This document shows, in pieces, positions 1-7,911 of a stretch of DNA of 44,049 nt; position 1 is the stretch's first letter, and each line of letters starts with the position of its first letter. Source of the DNA: Actinomadura meyerae. GTDB lineage: Bacteria > Actinomycetota > Actinomycetes > Streptosporangiales > Streptosporangiaceae. The stretch spans positions 1-44,049 of the forward strand of contig NZ_FZOR01000057.1 of assembly GCF_900188445.1 (NCBI RefSeq), written 5' to 3'. The translations under genes and the position numbers were made by a program. The notes beneath the pieces are model-generated. The model did no database searches, was not told the origin of the DNA, and saw only the letters and a list, made by a program, of their open reading frames with translations.

Positions 1-97
1 ACCGAGTTAAACGTGAGACGGACGAGAACATCACCCACGACTCGCCGGCCACGATCCGATTGATCTGCCCAGCAGCTTAATTTAACGGCATTGCAGC

Positions 98-1528
98 ATG
101 GCCGACATGACCACCACTGATCTCGCCGATGGAGAGGCGGTGCGCGAGGCCGGCCGGACGCCCGGCTGGGCCGCGCTGCTCGCCGCGTCCATCGGGCAGT
201 TCCTCGTCGTCCTGGACATCTCCGTCGTCAATGTGGCCCTTCCGCACATGCGCGAGGGCCTCGGCCTCGGCTCCACCGGGCTGCAGTGGGTCGTCAACGC
301 CTACTCGCTGACCTTCGCCGGGTTCCTGCTCCTCGGCGGGCGCGCCGCCGACCTCTACGGGCGCAAGCGGGTGTTCCTGGCCGGTCTCGGCCTGGTCGTG
401 GCGTCCAGCCTGGCGGGCGGGTTCGCGCAGGACGGCGCCATGCTGATCGGCGCCCGCGCCGCGCAGGGGCTCGGCGCCGCGATCCTCGCCCCGGTCACGC
501 TGTCGCTGGTCACCGCGACGTTCCCGGCCGGCCCCGCCCGGACGCGGGCGATCGCCATGTGGACGGCCGTCGGCACCGCGGGCGGCGCGACCGGCGGACT
601 CGTCGGCGGGCTGCTGACCGACTACCTGAGCTGGCGCTGGGTCCTGCTGATCAACGTCCCGGTCGGGGCGGTGGTCGCGGTGGTCGCCGCCCGCTGGCTG
701 CGCGCCGACCGGCCCGCCGCCGGGCGCTCCCGGCTCGACCTGCCCGGCGCCGTCCTCGTCACCGCGGGCGTCGGCCTGCTCGCCTTCGGCATCCAGCGGA
801 CGGAGGAGCACGGCTGGTCGTCGCTGATCCCGCTGGCCGCCGGGCTCGCGCTGCTCGGCCTGTTCGTCGCGGTGGAGGCGCGGGCGCCGCAGCCGCTCGT
901 CCGGCTCGGGATGTTCCGGCGGCGCAGCGTCGCGGTCGGCAACCTCGCGACGCTCGTCATGACGATGGCCGGGTTCGCGCTCTGGTACTTCCTGTCGCTC
1001 TACATGCAGAACGTCCTGCACTTCAGCGCCGTCAAGACCGGCCTGTCGTTCCTCCCGCACACCGCCGGGATCATCCTCGGCTCGCGGCTCGCGCCGAACC
1101 TGATGGCCCGCGTCGGCGCGCGGCTGCTGGCCGGTGCGGGCGGGCTCATGGCCGCCGCCGGGTTCGCGTGGCAGGCCGCCGTGCTGGACGCCGATGGAAC
1201 GTTCCTCGGTGCGATCCTCGGCCCCGGCGCGCTGATGGCCCTCGGTTTCGGGCTGCTGATGACGCCGCTCGTGGAGGTCGCGACGAGCGGCGCGGACGAG
1301 TCGGAGGCGGGTGCCGTCGCGGGCGTCGTCAACACCTCCCGCACGATCGGCGGGGCGACCGGCCTGACCGTCCTCGGCACCGCCGCCGCGAACGCGGGCC
1401 CCGACCTGGTGGACGGCTACTCCGCGGCGTTCGTCGTCGCGGCCCTCGTCACCCTCGCCGGCACGGCCATCGTCCCCTTCCTTCCCCGCCCAGTGCGCGC
1501 CTTGAAGGAAGAACCGGCCATCCCTTAG
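98..1528 (+). CDS. DHA2-family (14-TM) MFS drug efflux transporter
   Basis: 476-residue inner-membrane protein of the EmrB/QacA branch of the major facilitator superfamily, a family of proton-coupled exporters of drugs and other hydrophobic compounds. The sequence shows about 14 hydrophobic segments, the DHA2 motif LDISVVNVALP at residues 39-49, motif A (GRAADLYGRKR, 81-91) in the loop after TM2, and a glycine-rich antiporter-type motif C near residues 156-170. Length is normal for the family. I see no convincing ribosome-binding site before ATG 98; ATG 107 (residue 4) is an alternative start. No regulator lies next to it inside the window, so one may lie to the left. The substrate cannot be read from the sequence. 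Confidence 0.93.
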   Translation: MADMTTTDLADGEAVREAGRTPGWAALLAASIGQFLVVLDISVVNVALPHMREGLGLGSTGLQWVVNAYSLTFAGFLLLGGRAADLYGRKRVFLAGLGLVVASSLAGGFAQDGAMLIGARAAQGLGAAILAPVTLSLVTATFPAGPARTRAIAMWTAVGTAGGATGGLVGGLLTDYLSWRWVLLINVPVGAVVAVVAARWLRADRPAAGRSRLDLPGAVLVTAGVGLLAFGIQRTEEHGWSSLIPLAAGLALLGLFVAVEARAPQPLVRLGMFRRRSVAVGNLATLVMTMAGFALWYFLSLYMQNVLHFSAVKTGLSFLPHTAGIILGSRLAPNLMARVGARLLAGAGGLMAAAGFAWQAAVLDADGTFLGAILGPGALMALGFGLLMTPLVEVATSGADESEAGAVAGVVNTSRTIGGATGLTVLGTAAANAGPDLVDGYSAAFVVAALVTLAGTAIVPFLPRPVRALKEEPAIP

Positions 1529-1548
1529 GGCACGCCGTCCGGCGGAGA

Positions 1549-1584
1549 CGCCTTCCCGGGAGGCCGCGCCCTCCCGGGAAGGCG
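1549..1584 (+). terminator. Strong hairpin after the MFS gene
   Basis: Two perfect 14-bp arms (cgccttcccgggag and its complement) enclose an 8-base loop, 20 bases after the MFS stop codon. There is no U-tract, which is common for actinobacterial terminators. The 13-mer cgcactctgtcgt then occurs twice with one base between (1583-1595 and 1597-1609). Confidence 0.75.
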
Positions 1585-1746
1585 CACTCTGTCGTCCGCA
1601 CTCTGTCGTAGGGCAGGCAGCCTCGCGCGGCGCCGTCGTGCGGGGCGTGTGGCCGAGGTCGGTCGCGTCAGCCCGCATTGGAACGGGGAGCGCGCCGCCG
1701 TGCCGGGGGACGGTGGCGCGGGGCGGCACGTCACCGGGAGGTCGGG

Positions 1747-2688
1747 TTGCACGAGGACGAGCGGATCACCTGCATCGCGTTCCGCATCGGGGGATGGGAC
1801 CGGCTGGGCACTCCGGCGCGGTTGCGGGCGCGCGCGGAGGCCGCCGGATTCCTGGGGCGGGCCGGGCGCGCCGGGCGGGTCGGGGCGGTGCTCGGGTCGG
1901 GGGAGGTGCTGGCGCTCGTGCTGCGCGCAGACCCCGCCGAGGCGGCCCCGGCCCTGCTGGACGTGCTGCGCCGCCGCCGCCCGCCGGGGGACGGGACGGC
2001 GATCGGGGTCGCGGGAGGCCCGGCCGGTCCGCGCACGGGCGCCGAGGTGGTCGCGGAGGCGGTCCGCCTGATGCGGCGGCCCGGCGTCCGGGACGCCCCC
2101 TTCACCGTGGTGCTGGGGGCGCTGCTGCACTGGCGGCTCCGGGACGCGCCGTCCATGCCCGCGTTCCAGCGGGTGAAGGGGGAGGCGTGCGGGCCCGACC
2201 ACTGGGTGTGGCCGGCGGGGAACGCGCCCGGTGCACCGTGCGGCGCGGGGTGCCCCGGCCCGGAACCGCTGCTCGCCCTCGCCCGGCGGCAGCGCAGCCT
2301 CGGGCAGCGGCGCGCGGCGGTCGAGACGTGCCGGTTCCTGCTGCGCCGGTATCCGCTGACGCCCGCCGCCTACCCGCTGATGGACCTGGAGGAGCAGGAC
2401 GACGTCGCGTCCGCCTACCTCGCCGACGGGCTCCGCGTCGTCCGGGCGCGCACCGGGCCCGACCGGGAGCGCCTGGAGCACGAGCTGCTGCTCGCGCTGG
2501 CGGACCGCGCCTACCGGCGGGGACGGCCGGAGCAGGGCGACCGGCTGGTGAACGCGGCCGCGGAGGTGTTCCCCGGGGCCGCCGCGCCGCTGCGCCTGCT
2601 GGCCCGCGAGGCCGCCCGGCGCGGAGACGGACCGGGGGCACGGGCTCTGCTCGCCGCCGCGCTCGCCCGGACGCGGGAGACGCCGTAG
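1747..2688 (+). CDS. Degenerate cyclase-homology protein with TPR-like C-terminus
   Basis: 313-residue protein with no family that I recognise from memory. Its first about 160 residues align by eye with the cyclase-homology domains of the genes at 3659 and 23158: an ITCIAFRIGGW strand (7-17) against SLCAALDIKGW, a LGSGEV turn (49-54) against SSGDGV, and VRLMRRPGVRDA (106-117) against FRLLDSPPVKDA. Both metal-binding aspartates of class III cyclases are replaced (Arg13, Glu53), so catalysis is unlikely; Arg107 is kept. The C-terminal half is Ala/Arg/Leu-rich helical and TPR-like. TTG 1747 is chosen because GGGAGG lies just upstream; TTG 1678 is an alternative. It probably belongs with the downstream system as a binding or scaffold subunit. 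Confidence 0.62.
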   Translation: MHEDERITCIAFRIGGWDRLGTPARLRARAEAAGFLGRAGRAGRVGAVLGSGEVLALVLRADPAEAAPALLDVLRRRRPPGDGTAIGVAGGPAGPRTGAEVVAEAVRLMRRPGVRDAPFTVVLGALLHWRLRDAPSMPAFQRVKGEACGPDHWVWPAGNAPGAPCGAGCPGPEPLLALARRQRSLGQRRAAVETCRFLLRRYPLTPAAYPLMDLEEQDDVASAYLADGLRVVRARTGPDRERLEHELLLALADRAYRRGRPEQGDRLVNAAAEVFPGAAAPLRLLAREAARRGDGPGARALLAAALARTRETP

Positions 2689-2737
2689 AGCCGCGGGAGA
2701 CGCCGTAGAGCCGCCGTAGAGCCGCGGGAGACGCCGT
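2673..2737 (+). repeat. Short imperfect repeats across a stop codon
   Basis: The 14-mer gcgggagacgccgt occurs three times, at 2673-2686, 2693-2706 and 2724-2737. The stop codon of the preceding gene (2686-2688) overlaps the end of the first copy. Confidence 0.7.
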
Positions 2738-2856
2738 GGATATGTGTCTCATGACCGGATCGGCCGGTAAAGCGGCTGCCATACTGGGTCCCCGTCCGGG
2801 CGGCCCGGCTCCGCGGGGCCGGCGCGGCGACACGTACGTGCGCTGAGGAGACGTCG

Positions 2857-3555
2857 ATGACGAGCTCCGGTTGGCATCACCTCTCGTTCCTCGGCCGGCT
2901 GACCCCGCCGGCCCGCAACGCTGTCCTGCGGCTCGGCATGCCGCGGACCGTCCAGCGCGACCGTCCGCTGATGCGGCAGGGCGAGCCGGGCACGGAGGTG
3001 CACCTGCTGCTCGACGGCCGGGTCGCGGTGGCGCGCGGGGTGGAGAACGGCAGCGTGTCGCTGCTCGGCATCCGGCACCGCGGCGACCTGGTCGGCGAGA
3101 TGGCGGTGCTCGGCGGCGGCGTCCGCACCGCGACGGTCACCACGCTCGACCGGTCGGTCCTGTCGGTGATCCCGGCGCAGCCGTTCATGGCGTGCCTGCG
3201 CGAGCACCCGGAGGCGCTGATCGCGCTGAACCTGATGACCGGCGACCGGCTCTCCCAGGCCAACACCTACCGCGCCGACGCCGCCGGCTACGAGGTCGAG
3301 GTGCGGCTGGCGCGGGCGCTGCTGTACCAGGCGCGGCGGACGCCCGAGCGCGAGGACGGCAGTCCCGTCGTCCGGCTGCGGCAGCGGCAGCTCGCGATGC
3401 TGATCGGCGCGCAGGAGGGCACGGTCCAGAAGGCCCTCAACGGGCCCGCGCTGCGCGACATCGTCCTGTGCGCGCGGGGCCGGGTGGTGCTGCTGGACGT
3501 CCACGAGCTGGCCCAGCTCGCCGAGATGAAGGCCCCGTCCGAACTGTGCGAGTGA
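2857..3555 (+). CDS. CRP/FNR-family transcription regulator with cNMP-binding domain
   Basis: 232-residue regulator. The N-terminal about 125 residues form a cyclic-nucleotide-binding beta barrel (LMRQGEPGTEVHLLLDGRVAV, then GDLVGEMAVLGGG, the phosphate-binding-cassette region), followed by the dimerisation helix. The C-terminal part (about 165-225) is a short winged helix with a recognisable helix-turn-helix (RQRQLAMLIGAQEGTVQKAL). AGGAG at 2846-2850 supports ATG 2857. It lies between two cyclase-homology genes and upstream of the long operon, so a nucleotide made or sensed by those proteins may be its ligand; this is inference. The ligand could also be something else or absent, since several CRP/FNR members bind none. 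Confidence 0.88.
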   Translation: MTSSGWHHLSFLGRLTPPARNAVLRLGMPRTVQRDRPLMRQGEPGTEVHLLLDGRVAVARGVENGSVSLLGIRHRGDLVGEMAVLGGGVRTATVTTLDRSVLSVIPAQPFMACLREHPEALIALNLMTGDRLSQANTYRADAAGYEVEVRLARALLYQARRTPEREDGSPVVRLRQRQLAMLIGAQEGTVQKALNGPALRDIVLCARGRVVLLDVHELAQLAEMKAPSELCE

Positions 3556-3590
3556 TGCTCGGCGGCGGCTTCTGAGGCAATCTCGCCTTT

Positions 3591-3606
3591 CCCGCACTGG
3601 TGCGGG
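3591..3606 (+). terminator. Small hairpin after the CRP-like gene
   Basis: CCCGCA and TGCGGG arms around CTGG, followed by a mildly T-rich stretch. It could attenuate or end the regulator transcript before the gene at 3659. No RNA evidence. Confidence 0.4.
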
Positions 3607-3658
3607 TTGCTTCGTCCCCCGGGCCGCGAGACTGCGGTCACGGATGGAAGGGGGACGC

Positions 3659-5161
3659 ATGGGGGCAGGATCGGCGGCAGGGGCGGGAGCGGGGGCGCGG
3701 TCGCGGCGTTCGCTCTGCGCGGCGCTCGACATCAAGGGGTGGAGCGGCCGGCTCGTGCCCGAGCAGATCCGCGCCCAGCAGGCGCTGGTGACCGTGGCGA
3801 TGGCGGCGTGCCGGGAGGCGGGGCTGCCCGAGCAGATCGTGCAGAGCAGCGGGGACGGGGTGCTGATCCTGCCGCCGAGCGACATCGACGAGACCGCCGC
3901 CATCCCGGCGCTGGTGTCGGAGCTGGAGGTCGCGCTGCGGCAGGAGAACCGGCTGCTGGCCGAGGACGCGCGGATCCGGCTGCGGCTCGCGCTGACCAGC
4001 GGGCTGGTGACGCCGGGCCCGGCCGGCTTCAACGGCGCCGCGGTGATCGACTGCTTCCGGCTGCTGGACAGCCCGCCGGTGAAGGACGCGCTGGAGGACT
4101 ATCCGGCGGCGCAGCTCGCGGTGATCGTGTCGGACCACCTGTTCCAGGACGTGATCCGCAACGGGTTCCGGTCGCTGCGCGCCGAGGACTTCTGGCGGGT
4201 GCGCAGCTCGCTGCCCGGCAAGGGCTTCGCGATGGACGCCTGGCTGTACGTCTCGGACCGCTCCGGCGGCCCGGCGCGGGCGCCGTCCGGCACCGCGGGG
4301 GCGCCGGACAGCGCGGCCGCGTCCGGGGGCACGTCCGGGGGCGGCGCCGCGGCGCCCGCCCCGCCGGAGGGGGTGGCGCGGGCGTGGGAGGCGCTGGAGC
4401 GGGGCCGCCCGCAGGAGGCGGTGCGGCTGCTGGCCGGCGTGGCGACCGATGACCGCGAGGGCTGGGCCGCGCTGCTGGACGTCCGGGCGGAGGCGCTGAT
4501 GCGGCTCGGCGAGTTCGAGCGGGCGCGCATCGACCTGGAGGAGCTGCTCGGCCTGCGGGACGACCCGGTGGCGCCGCCCAGCCCATCGGCGCTGCTGCGG
4601 CTCGGCCGGTGCAACGTCGCGCTCGGGGCGGTGCAGGAGGCGCGGCAGACGCTGCTGTTCCTGCTGGAGCACGTCCCCTCGTCGGCGGAGGCGCACCTCG
4701 ACCTCGGGCAGCTGGAGCGGCGCGCCCGGCGGTTCGCGACGGCGCAGAGCCATCTGCTGGAGGGGCTGCGGCTGATCCGGGAGCAGGCGCGCAAGGCCGG
4801 GCCCGGTGCACAGGCATCCGGTACACAGGCCGGGCCCGGCGCGCAGGAGCGGCTGCTGGACGCGTTCCTGCGCGAGCTCTCGGCCCTCCCCGTCATCGAC
4901 GACGCCGCGCTGGACGACGCCCCGCTTGACCACGCCGCCCAGGACGGTCCGGGGTCCGGCGGCCCCGTCCTCCAGGGGCCGGCGCTTCATGGCCCGCCCC
5001 TCGACGGCCCGCCCGTAGGCGGCCCGCTCCTCGGCGGTGCGGGGCCGGAGGGCACGGCGTCCGGGGGCACGGCGTCCGGGGACACGGCCCTGGACGGTGG
5101 TCCGCCCGGAATGGCGACCGATTCCGGCCAGCGGCGCGGTCATTCTGATAACCGATTCTAA
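3659..5161 (+). CDS. Class III cyclase-homology domain fused to TPR repeats
   Basis: 500-residue protein. Residues about 18-220 look like a class III nucleotide cyclase homology domain: DIKGW carries a metal-type Asp24, SSGDGVL carries Asp66, and Arg134 (CFRLL) sits where cyclases keep the transition-state Arg. The Lys that selects adenine is Gln62 here and the transition-state Asn is missing, so activity or specificity is uncertain. Residues about 240-385 form TPR-like helix pairs (WEALERGRPQEAVRLL, RLGEFERARIDLEELL, LGAVQEARQTLLFLLE). The rest is a Gly/Pro/Ala-rich tail. AAGGGGG supports ATG 3659; ATG 3644 is in frame but less well placed. It may make or sense a nucleotide signal for the neighbouring CRP-like regulator. 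Confidence 0.72.
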   Translation: MGAGSAAGAGAGARSRRSLCAALDIKGWSGRLVPEQIRAQQALVTVAMAACREAGLPEQIVQSSGDGVLILPPSDIDETAAIPALVSELEVALRQENRLLAEDARIRLRLALTSGLVTPGPAGFNGAAVIDCFRLLDSPPVKDALEDYPAAQLAVIVSDHLFQDVIRNGFRSLRAEDFWRVRSSLPGKGFAMDAWLYVSDRSGGPARAPSGTAGAPDSAAASGGTSGGGAAAPAPPEGVARAWEALERGRPQEAVRLLAGVATDDREGWAALLDVRAEALMRLGEFERARIDLEELLGLRDDPVAPPSPSALLRLGRCNVALGAVQEARQTLLFLLEHVPSSAEAHLDLGQLERRARRFATAQSHLLEGLRLIREQARKAGPGAQASGTQAGPGAQERLLDAFLRELSALPVIDDAALDDAPLDHAAQDGPGSGGPVLQGPALHGPPLDGPPVGGPLLGGAGPEGTASGGTASGDTALDGGPPGMATDSGQRRGHSDNRF

Positions 5162-5385
5162 TTCGGTGTCCGATTTAAACCGATAAGTCAATCGGCCAAG
5201 TGGGGCAATCTCCCCGTCAAACGGAAAAATTAGGACATCGAGCAACTTTTGATCTTCCTTCAACTGGAAGATCGTTAATCAGTAACAGTCGGATAACTAG
5301 CGTCGGGTCGTATGACGGGGCCCGGTCATCATCAGAAAAGTTCGGGGCGTACGGGGGACAGACACCATTGCAAGGGCGCTGGAGA
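5162..5385 (+). promoter_or_regulatory. AT-rich intergenic region, probable operon promoter region
   Basis: This 224-bp gap is clearly richer in A and T than its surroundings and precedes 16 tightly packed genes, so it is the most likely promoter region of the operon. It holds the palindrome at 5251-5273 and a small GGGG-CAATCT-CCCC hairpin at 5202-5215. I cannot place -10/-35 boxes with confidence. Confidence 0.55.
5251..5273. promoter_or_regulatory. Perfect 8-bp-arm palindrome, candidate operator
   Basis: Arms gatcttcc and ggaagatc flank a 7-base centre, 113 bases before the VWA start. There is no T-run after it, so an operator for a dimeric repressor or activator is likelier than a terminator. 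The nearby CRP-like protein is a candidate binder, though the site does not resemble the E. coli CRP consensus. Confidence 0.5.
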
Positions 5386-7887
5386 ATGATGCGAATGACG
5401 GGGCGAGCTTCGGCGTGCCCGCTGCGAATCACCATGGCGGCGGTGGTCACCGCCGTCCAGCTGGGGCCGCTGGCCGCGCCCGCCGCCGCGGCGCCCGCCG
5501 CCGCGCGTGCCGCCGGGCCGGCCGCGCGTGCCGCCGGGCCGACCGCGCGTGCCGCCGGGCCGACCGCCGCCCCCGAGCCGACGCTGATGGACGTGTCCAT
5601 CCTGGTGGACGAGTCGGGGAGCCTGTCCGACGCCGACGTGCGCGAGGAGATCAAGGCCGCCACCTCGATCGCGCTCAGCGGGCTGAACCCGCGCAGCCGC
5701 GTGTCGGTCTACGGGTTCGGCAGCCAGAACCGACCGGGCCAGAACGCGATCACCGAGGCGTGCCCGCCGACCGTTCTGGACAGTTCGGTGAAGAAGGACG
5801 CGCTCGGCGCGTGCATTCGCAAGATCCACCGCCGCGCCGACGGCGAGGGAAACGACACCGACCATGCCGCCGCCCTGGCCAAAGGGCTGAGCGCGCTGGG
5901 CACCGGAGGCCCTGAAGGCGCGCTCAAAGTCGTCTTCCTGCTCACCGACGGCCGCCTCGACGTGCACCGCAGCCCCCATTACGGACGCATCGAAATCGAC
6001 CGTAACCGGGAGGCGGAAAAGCAGGTCGAGACGCAACTGGCGCTCGCCTCCTCCGGCCGCGTCCAGGTTTGGCCGCTCGGCTTCGGCAGCGGCATCGACC
6101 ACGCTGCGCTGGAGCGCTTCGCCGCCGGCGGCTACCAGGGCGCGTGCGACGGGCGGACCGCGTCCCGGCCGAAGGCCCGCGTCGTCCGCGACTCGGGGGA
6201 CGTGGTGCGCTCGCTCACCGACGCGTTCGCCGCGGCGGGCTGCGCCGGTGTCAGCCGCAGCGACGAGACCACCCTCGGCCCCGGCCAGACCCGCGAGCTG
6301 AAGATCGACATCCCGATCATCGCGACGGACGGCAACATCACCGTGGCCAAGGGGGACCCGCGCGTCCGGGTGGACTACGTCCAGCCGGGCGGCGAGACCG
6401 TCGTGCCCAACGGCAGGTCCGGGCAGTCGGAGTTCAAGCGGGCCGGGGAGAACGCGGGCGTCGAGACGCTGCACATCGTCAACCCGCGCAACGGCACCTG
6501 GACGATCCGTCTCACCGCCCCCGACAAGCTCGCGAAGCAGCTGGTCAGCGCCACCGCCATCTGGCAGGGCGCGGTCAGCTCCTCGCTGGTGGTCGAGCCG
6601 CCGAGCGCGCGGACCGGGCAGCCGCTCACCGTCCGGCTGTCCCTCGTGACCCGCCAGGGCGCGGTCACCGACCGCAAGGCGCTCAGCGGCCTGAACTTCA
6701 CCGTCCAGGCCACCGGGCCGTCGCTCGGCGCGCCGCAGAGCATCATCATCCGCGACGACGGCAAGGCCCCCGACGACCGGGCCGACGACGGCCGGTACGC
6801 GGGCACGTTCACCGCGCCGGGGCGGCCCGGCGACCTCACCTTCACCGGGGTGGTCAGCGGCTACGGCATCCACGCCGACAAGCTGCCGGTGACCGTCGCG
6901 GTCGGCGCGCAGGCGCCCGCGCTGCAGGGCCGCGTCGAGTTCTCCGCCGACCCGGTCGTGCACCCCGGCGCCGAGGTGCGCGGCAAGGTCACGATGGAGA
7001 ACGCGGGCGCCCCCGTCCGCGGCCGGATCGTCCTGGAGGGTGCGGGGCGGGCCGGCGGCGCGGTGCTGGCCGGGAACACCGACCTGGCGATCGGGACGGG
7101 CGCCACCAGCCGCCCGTTCACCGTCCGCTTCCCGGACGACGCCGCGCTGGGCGGCACCTCGATGACCGTCAAGGTGGTCGACGCGGCCGACCTGTCGAAG
7201 GTGTACGCCAACGGGCAGCTCACCGTCACGGTGAAGGAGCCGCCCGGCTGGCTGGAGCGCAACCGCTTCCTGATCGCGGGCGCGGTGCTGCTCCTGCTGG
7301 CCCTGGCGCTGCTGCTCCACCTGCGCCGACGCGCGTGGAAGGCCGGCGTGGACGTCCGGTGGCTGCGCGCGTCCCTGCGGCAGGACGGCGAGGAGGTGGC
7401 CCGCCTCAAGGCCCCGTCGAAGTGGGCGCAGGAGTTCCGGTTCGTCGTCCACGACGGCTCGGCGGGCGAGCCGGGGCTCGACTACCCCAAGGCGGGCGAC
7501 CGGCCCGTCCGGGCCCGCCGCGGCGCGCCCGGCAAGGTCGTCGTCCAGTTGCCGGACGGCCCGCGCTACGAGATCGCCGTCGGCGGCGACGGGGAGCCGC
7601 TGGAGGAGACCGGCCTCACGCTCGCCTTCACCGACGACCGGCCGCGCCGCGTGCGGGCGGGCCGCGGCGGCACCGGGCGCGGGACCGGCGCCCGGCGCGG
7701 CGCGAGCGGTACCCGCGACACCCCCGGGCGCAGCACCGCGGACCGCACCGCTTCCGACCGCACCGCTTCCGACCGCACCGGCCCCGACCGCACCGCCCCC
7801 GACCGCGGCGGCGAGACCTCCGGCGCGGCGCGGACCGGGCCCGCGGGCACCGCGAGACCGGCCTACGAGGACGACCCCTGGCTCTAG
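5386..7887 (+). CDS. Exported VWA-domain protein with one C-terminal TM helix
   Basis: About 833 residues. A signal-like N-terminus with basic residues and a hydrophobic stretch (about 15-38) is followed by an Ala/Gly/Pro linker containing three 21-bp repeats. The von Willebrand A domain follows, with the MIDAS motif DESGS at 75-79 and LLTDGRLD further on. Beta-rich immunoglobulin-like regions come next, then a TM helix at about 628-648 followed by basic residues and a cytoplasmic tail ending in D-R-T-A pentapeptide repeats. ATGs at 5386, 5389 and 5395 are all possible; AAGGG and GGAG precede them, and the in-frame region further upstream is unlikely to be translated. VWA domains bind protein partners through a metal ion. 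It directly precedes the tubulin-like gene. Confidence 0.82.
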   Translation: MMRMTGRASACPLRITMAAVVTAVQLGPLAAPAAAAPAAARAAGPAARAAGPTARAAGPTAAPEPTLMDVSILVDESGSLSDADVREEIKAATSIALSGLNPRSRVSVYGFGSQNRPGQNAITEACPPTVLDSSVKKDALGACIRKIHRRADGEGNDTDHAAALAKGLSALGTGGPEGALKVVFLLTDGRLDVHRSPHYGRIEIDRNREAEKQVETQLALASSGRVQVWPLGFGSGIDHAALERFAAGGYQGACDGRTASRPKARVVRDSGDVVRSLTDAFAAAGCAGVSRSDETTLGPGQTRELKIDIPIIATDGNITVAKGDPRVRVDYVQPGGETVVPNGRSGQSEFKRAGENAGVETLHIVNPRNGTWTIRLTAPDKLAKQLVSATAIWQGAVSSSLVVEPPSARTGQPLTVRLSLVTRQGAVTDRKALSGLNFTVQATGPSLGAPQSIIIRDDGKAPDDRADDGRYAGTFTAPGRPGDLTFTGVVSGYGIHADKLPVTVAVGAQAPALQGRVEFSADPVVHPGAEVRGKVTMENAGAPVRGRIVLEGAGRAGGAVLAGNTDLAIGTGATSRPFTVRFPDDAALGGTSMTVKVVDAADLSKVYANGQLTVTVKEPPGWLERNRFLIAGAVLLLLALALLLHLRRRAWKAGVDVRWLRASLRQDGEEVARLKAPSKWAQEFRFVVHDGSAGEPGLDYPKAGDRPVRARRGAPGKVVVQLPDGPRYEIAVGGDGEPLEETGLTLAFTDDRPRRVRAGRGGTGRGTGARRGASGTRDTPGRSTADRTASDRTASDRTGPDRTAPDRGGETSGAARTGPAGTARPAYEDDPWL
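7741..7800 (+). repeat. 15-bp in-frame tandem repeat
   Basis: Four units related to gaccgcaccgcttcc encode a D-R-T-x-x pentapeptide in the cytoplasmic tail of the VWA protein. Confidence 0.85.
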
Positions 7888-7911
7888 CCCGCCGATGACA
7901 AGGAACCCCCC

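Noticed and set aside
3591..3606. Operator for the CRP-like regulator
   Set aside because: The arms are short, GC-only in part, and do not resemble a CRP half-site; a weak terminator is more plausible.
5200..5385. N-terminal extension of the VWA protein
   Set aside because: The stretch is AT-rich, contains the palindrome, has no good ribosome-binding site, and the signal peptide starts only after ATG 5386.
5332..7452. Long open frame on the - strand opposite the VWA gene (and similar ones at 7927-10929, 11115-13238, 14270-16501 and 23946-25964)
   Set aside because: High GC leaves few stop codons in the other frames. The translations are Arg/Ala/Gly-rich without recognisable motifs and lie opposite genes with clear domains.
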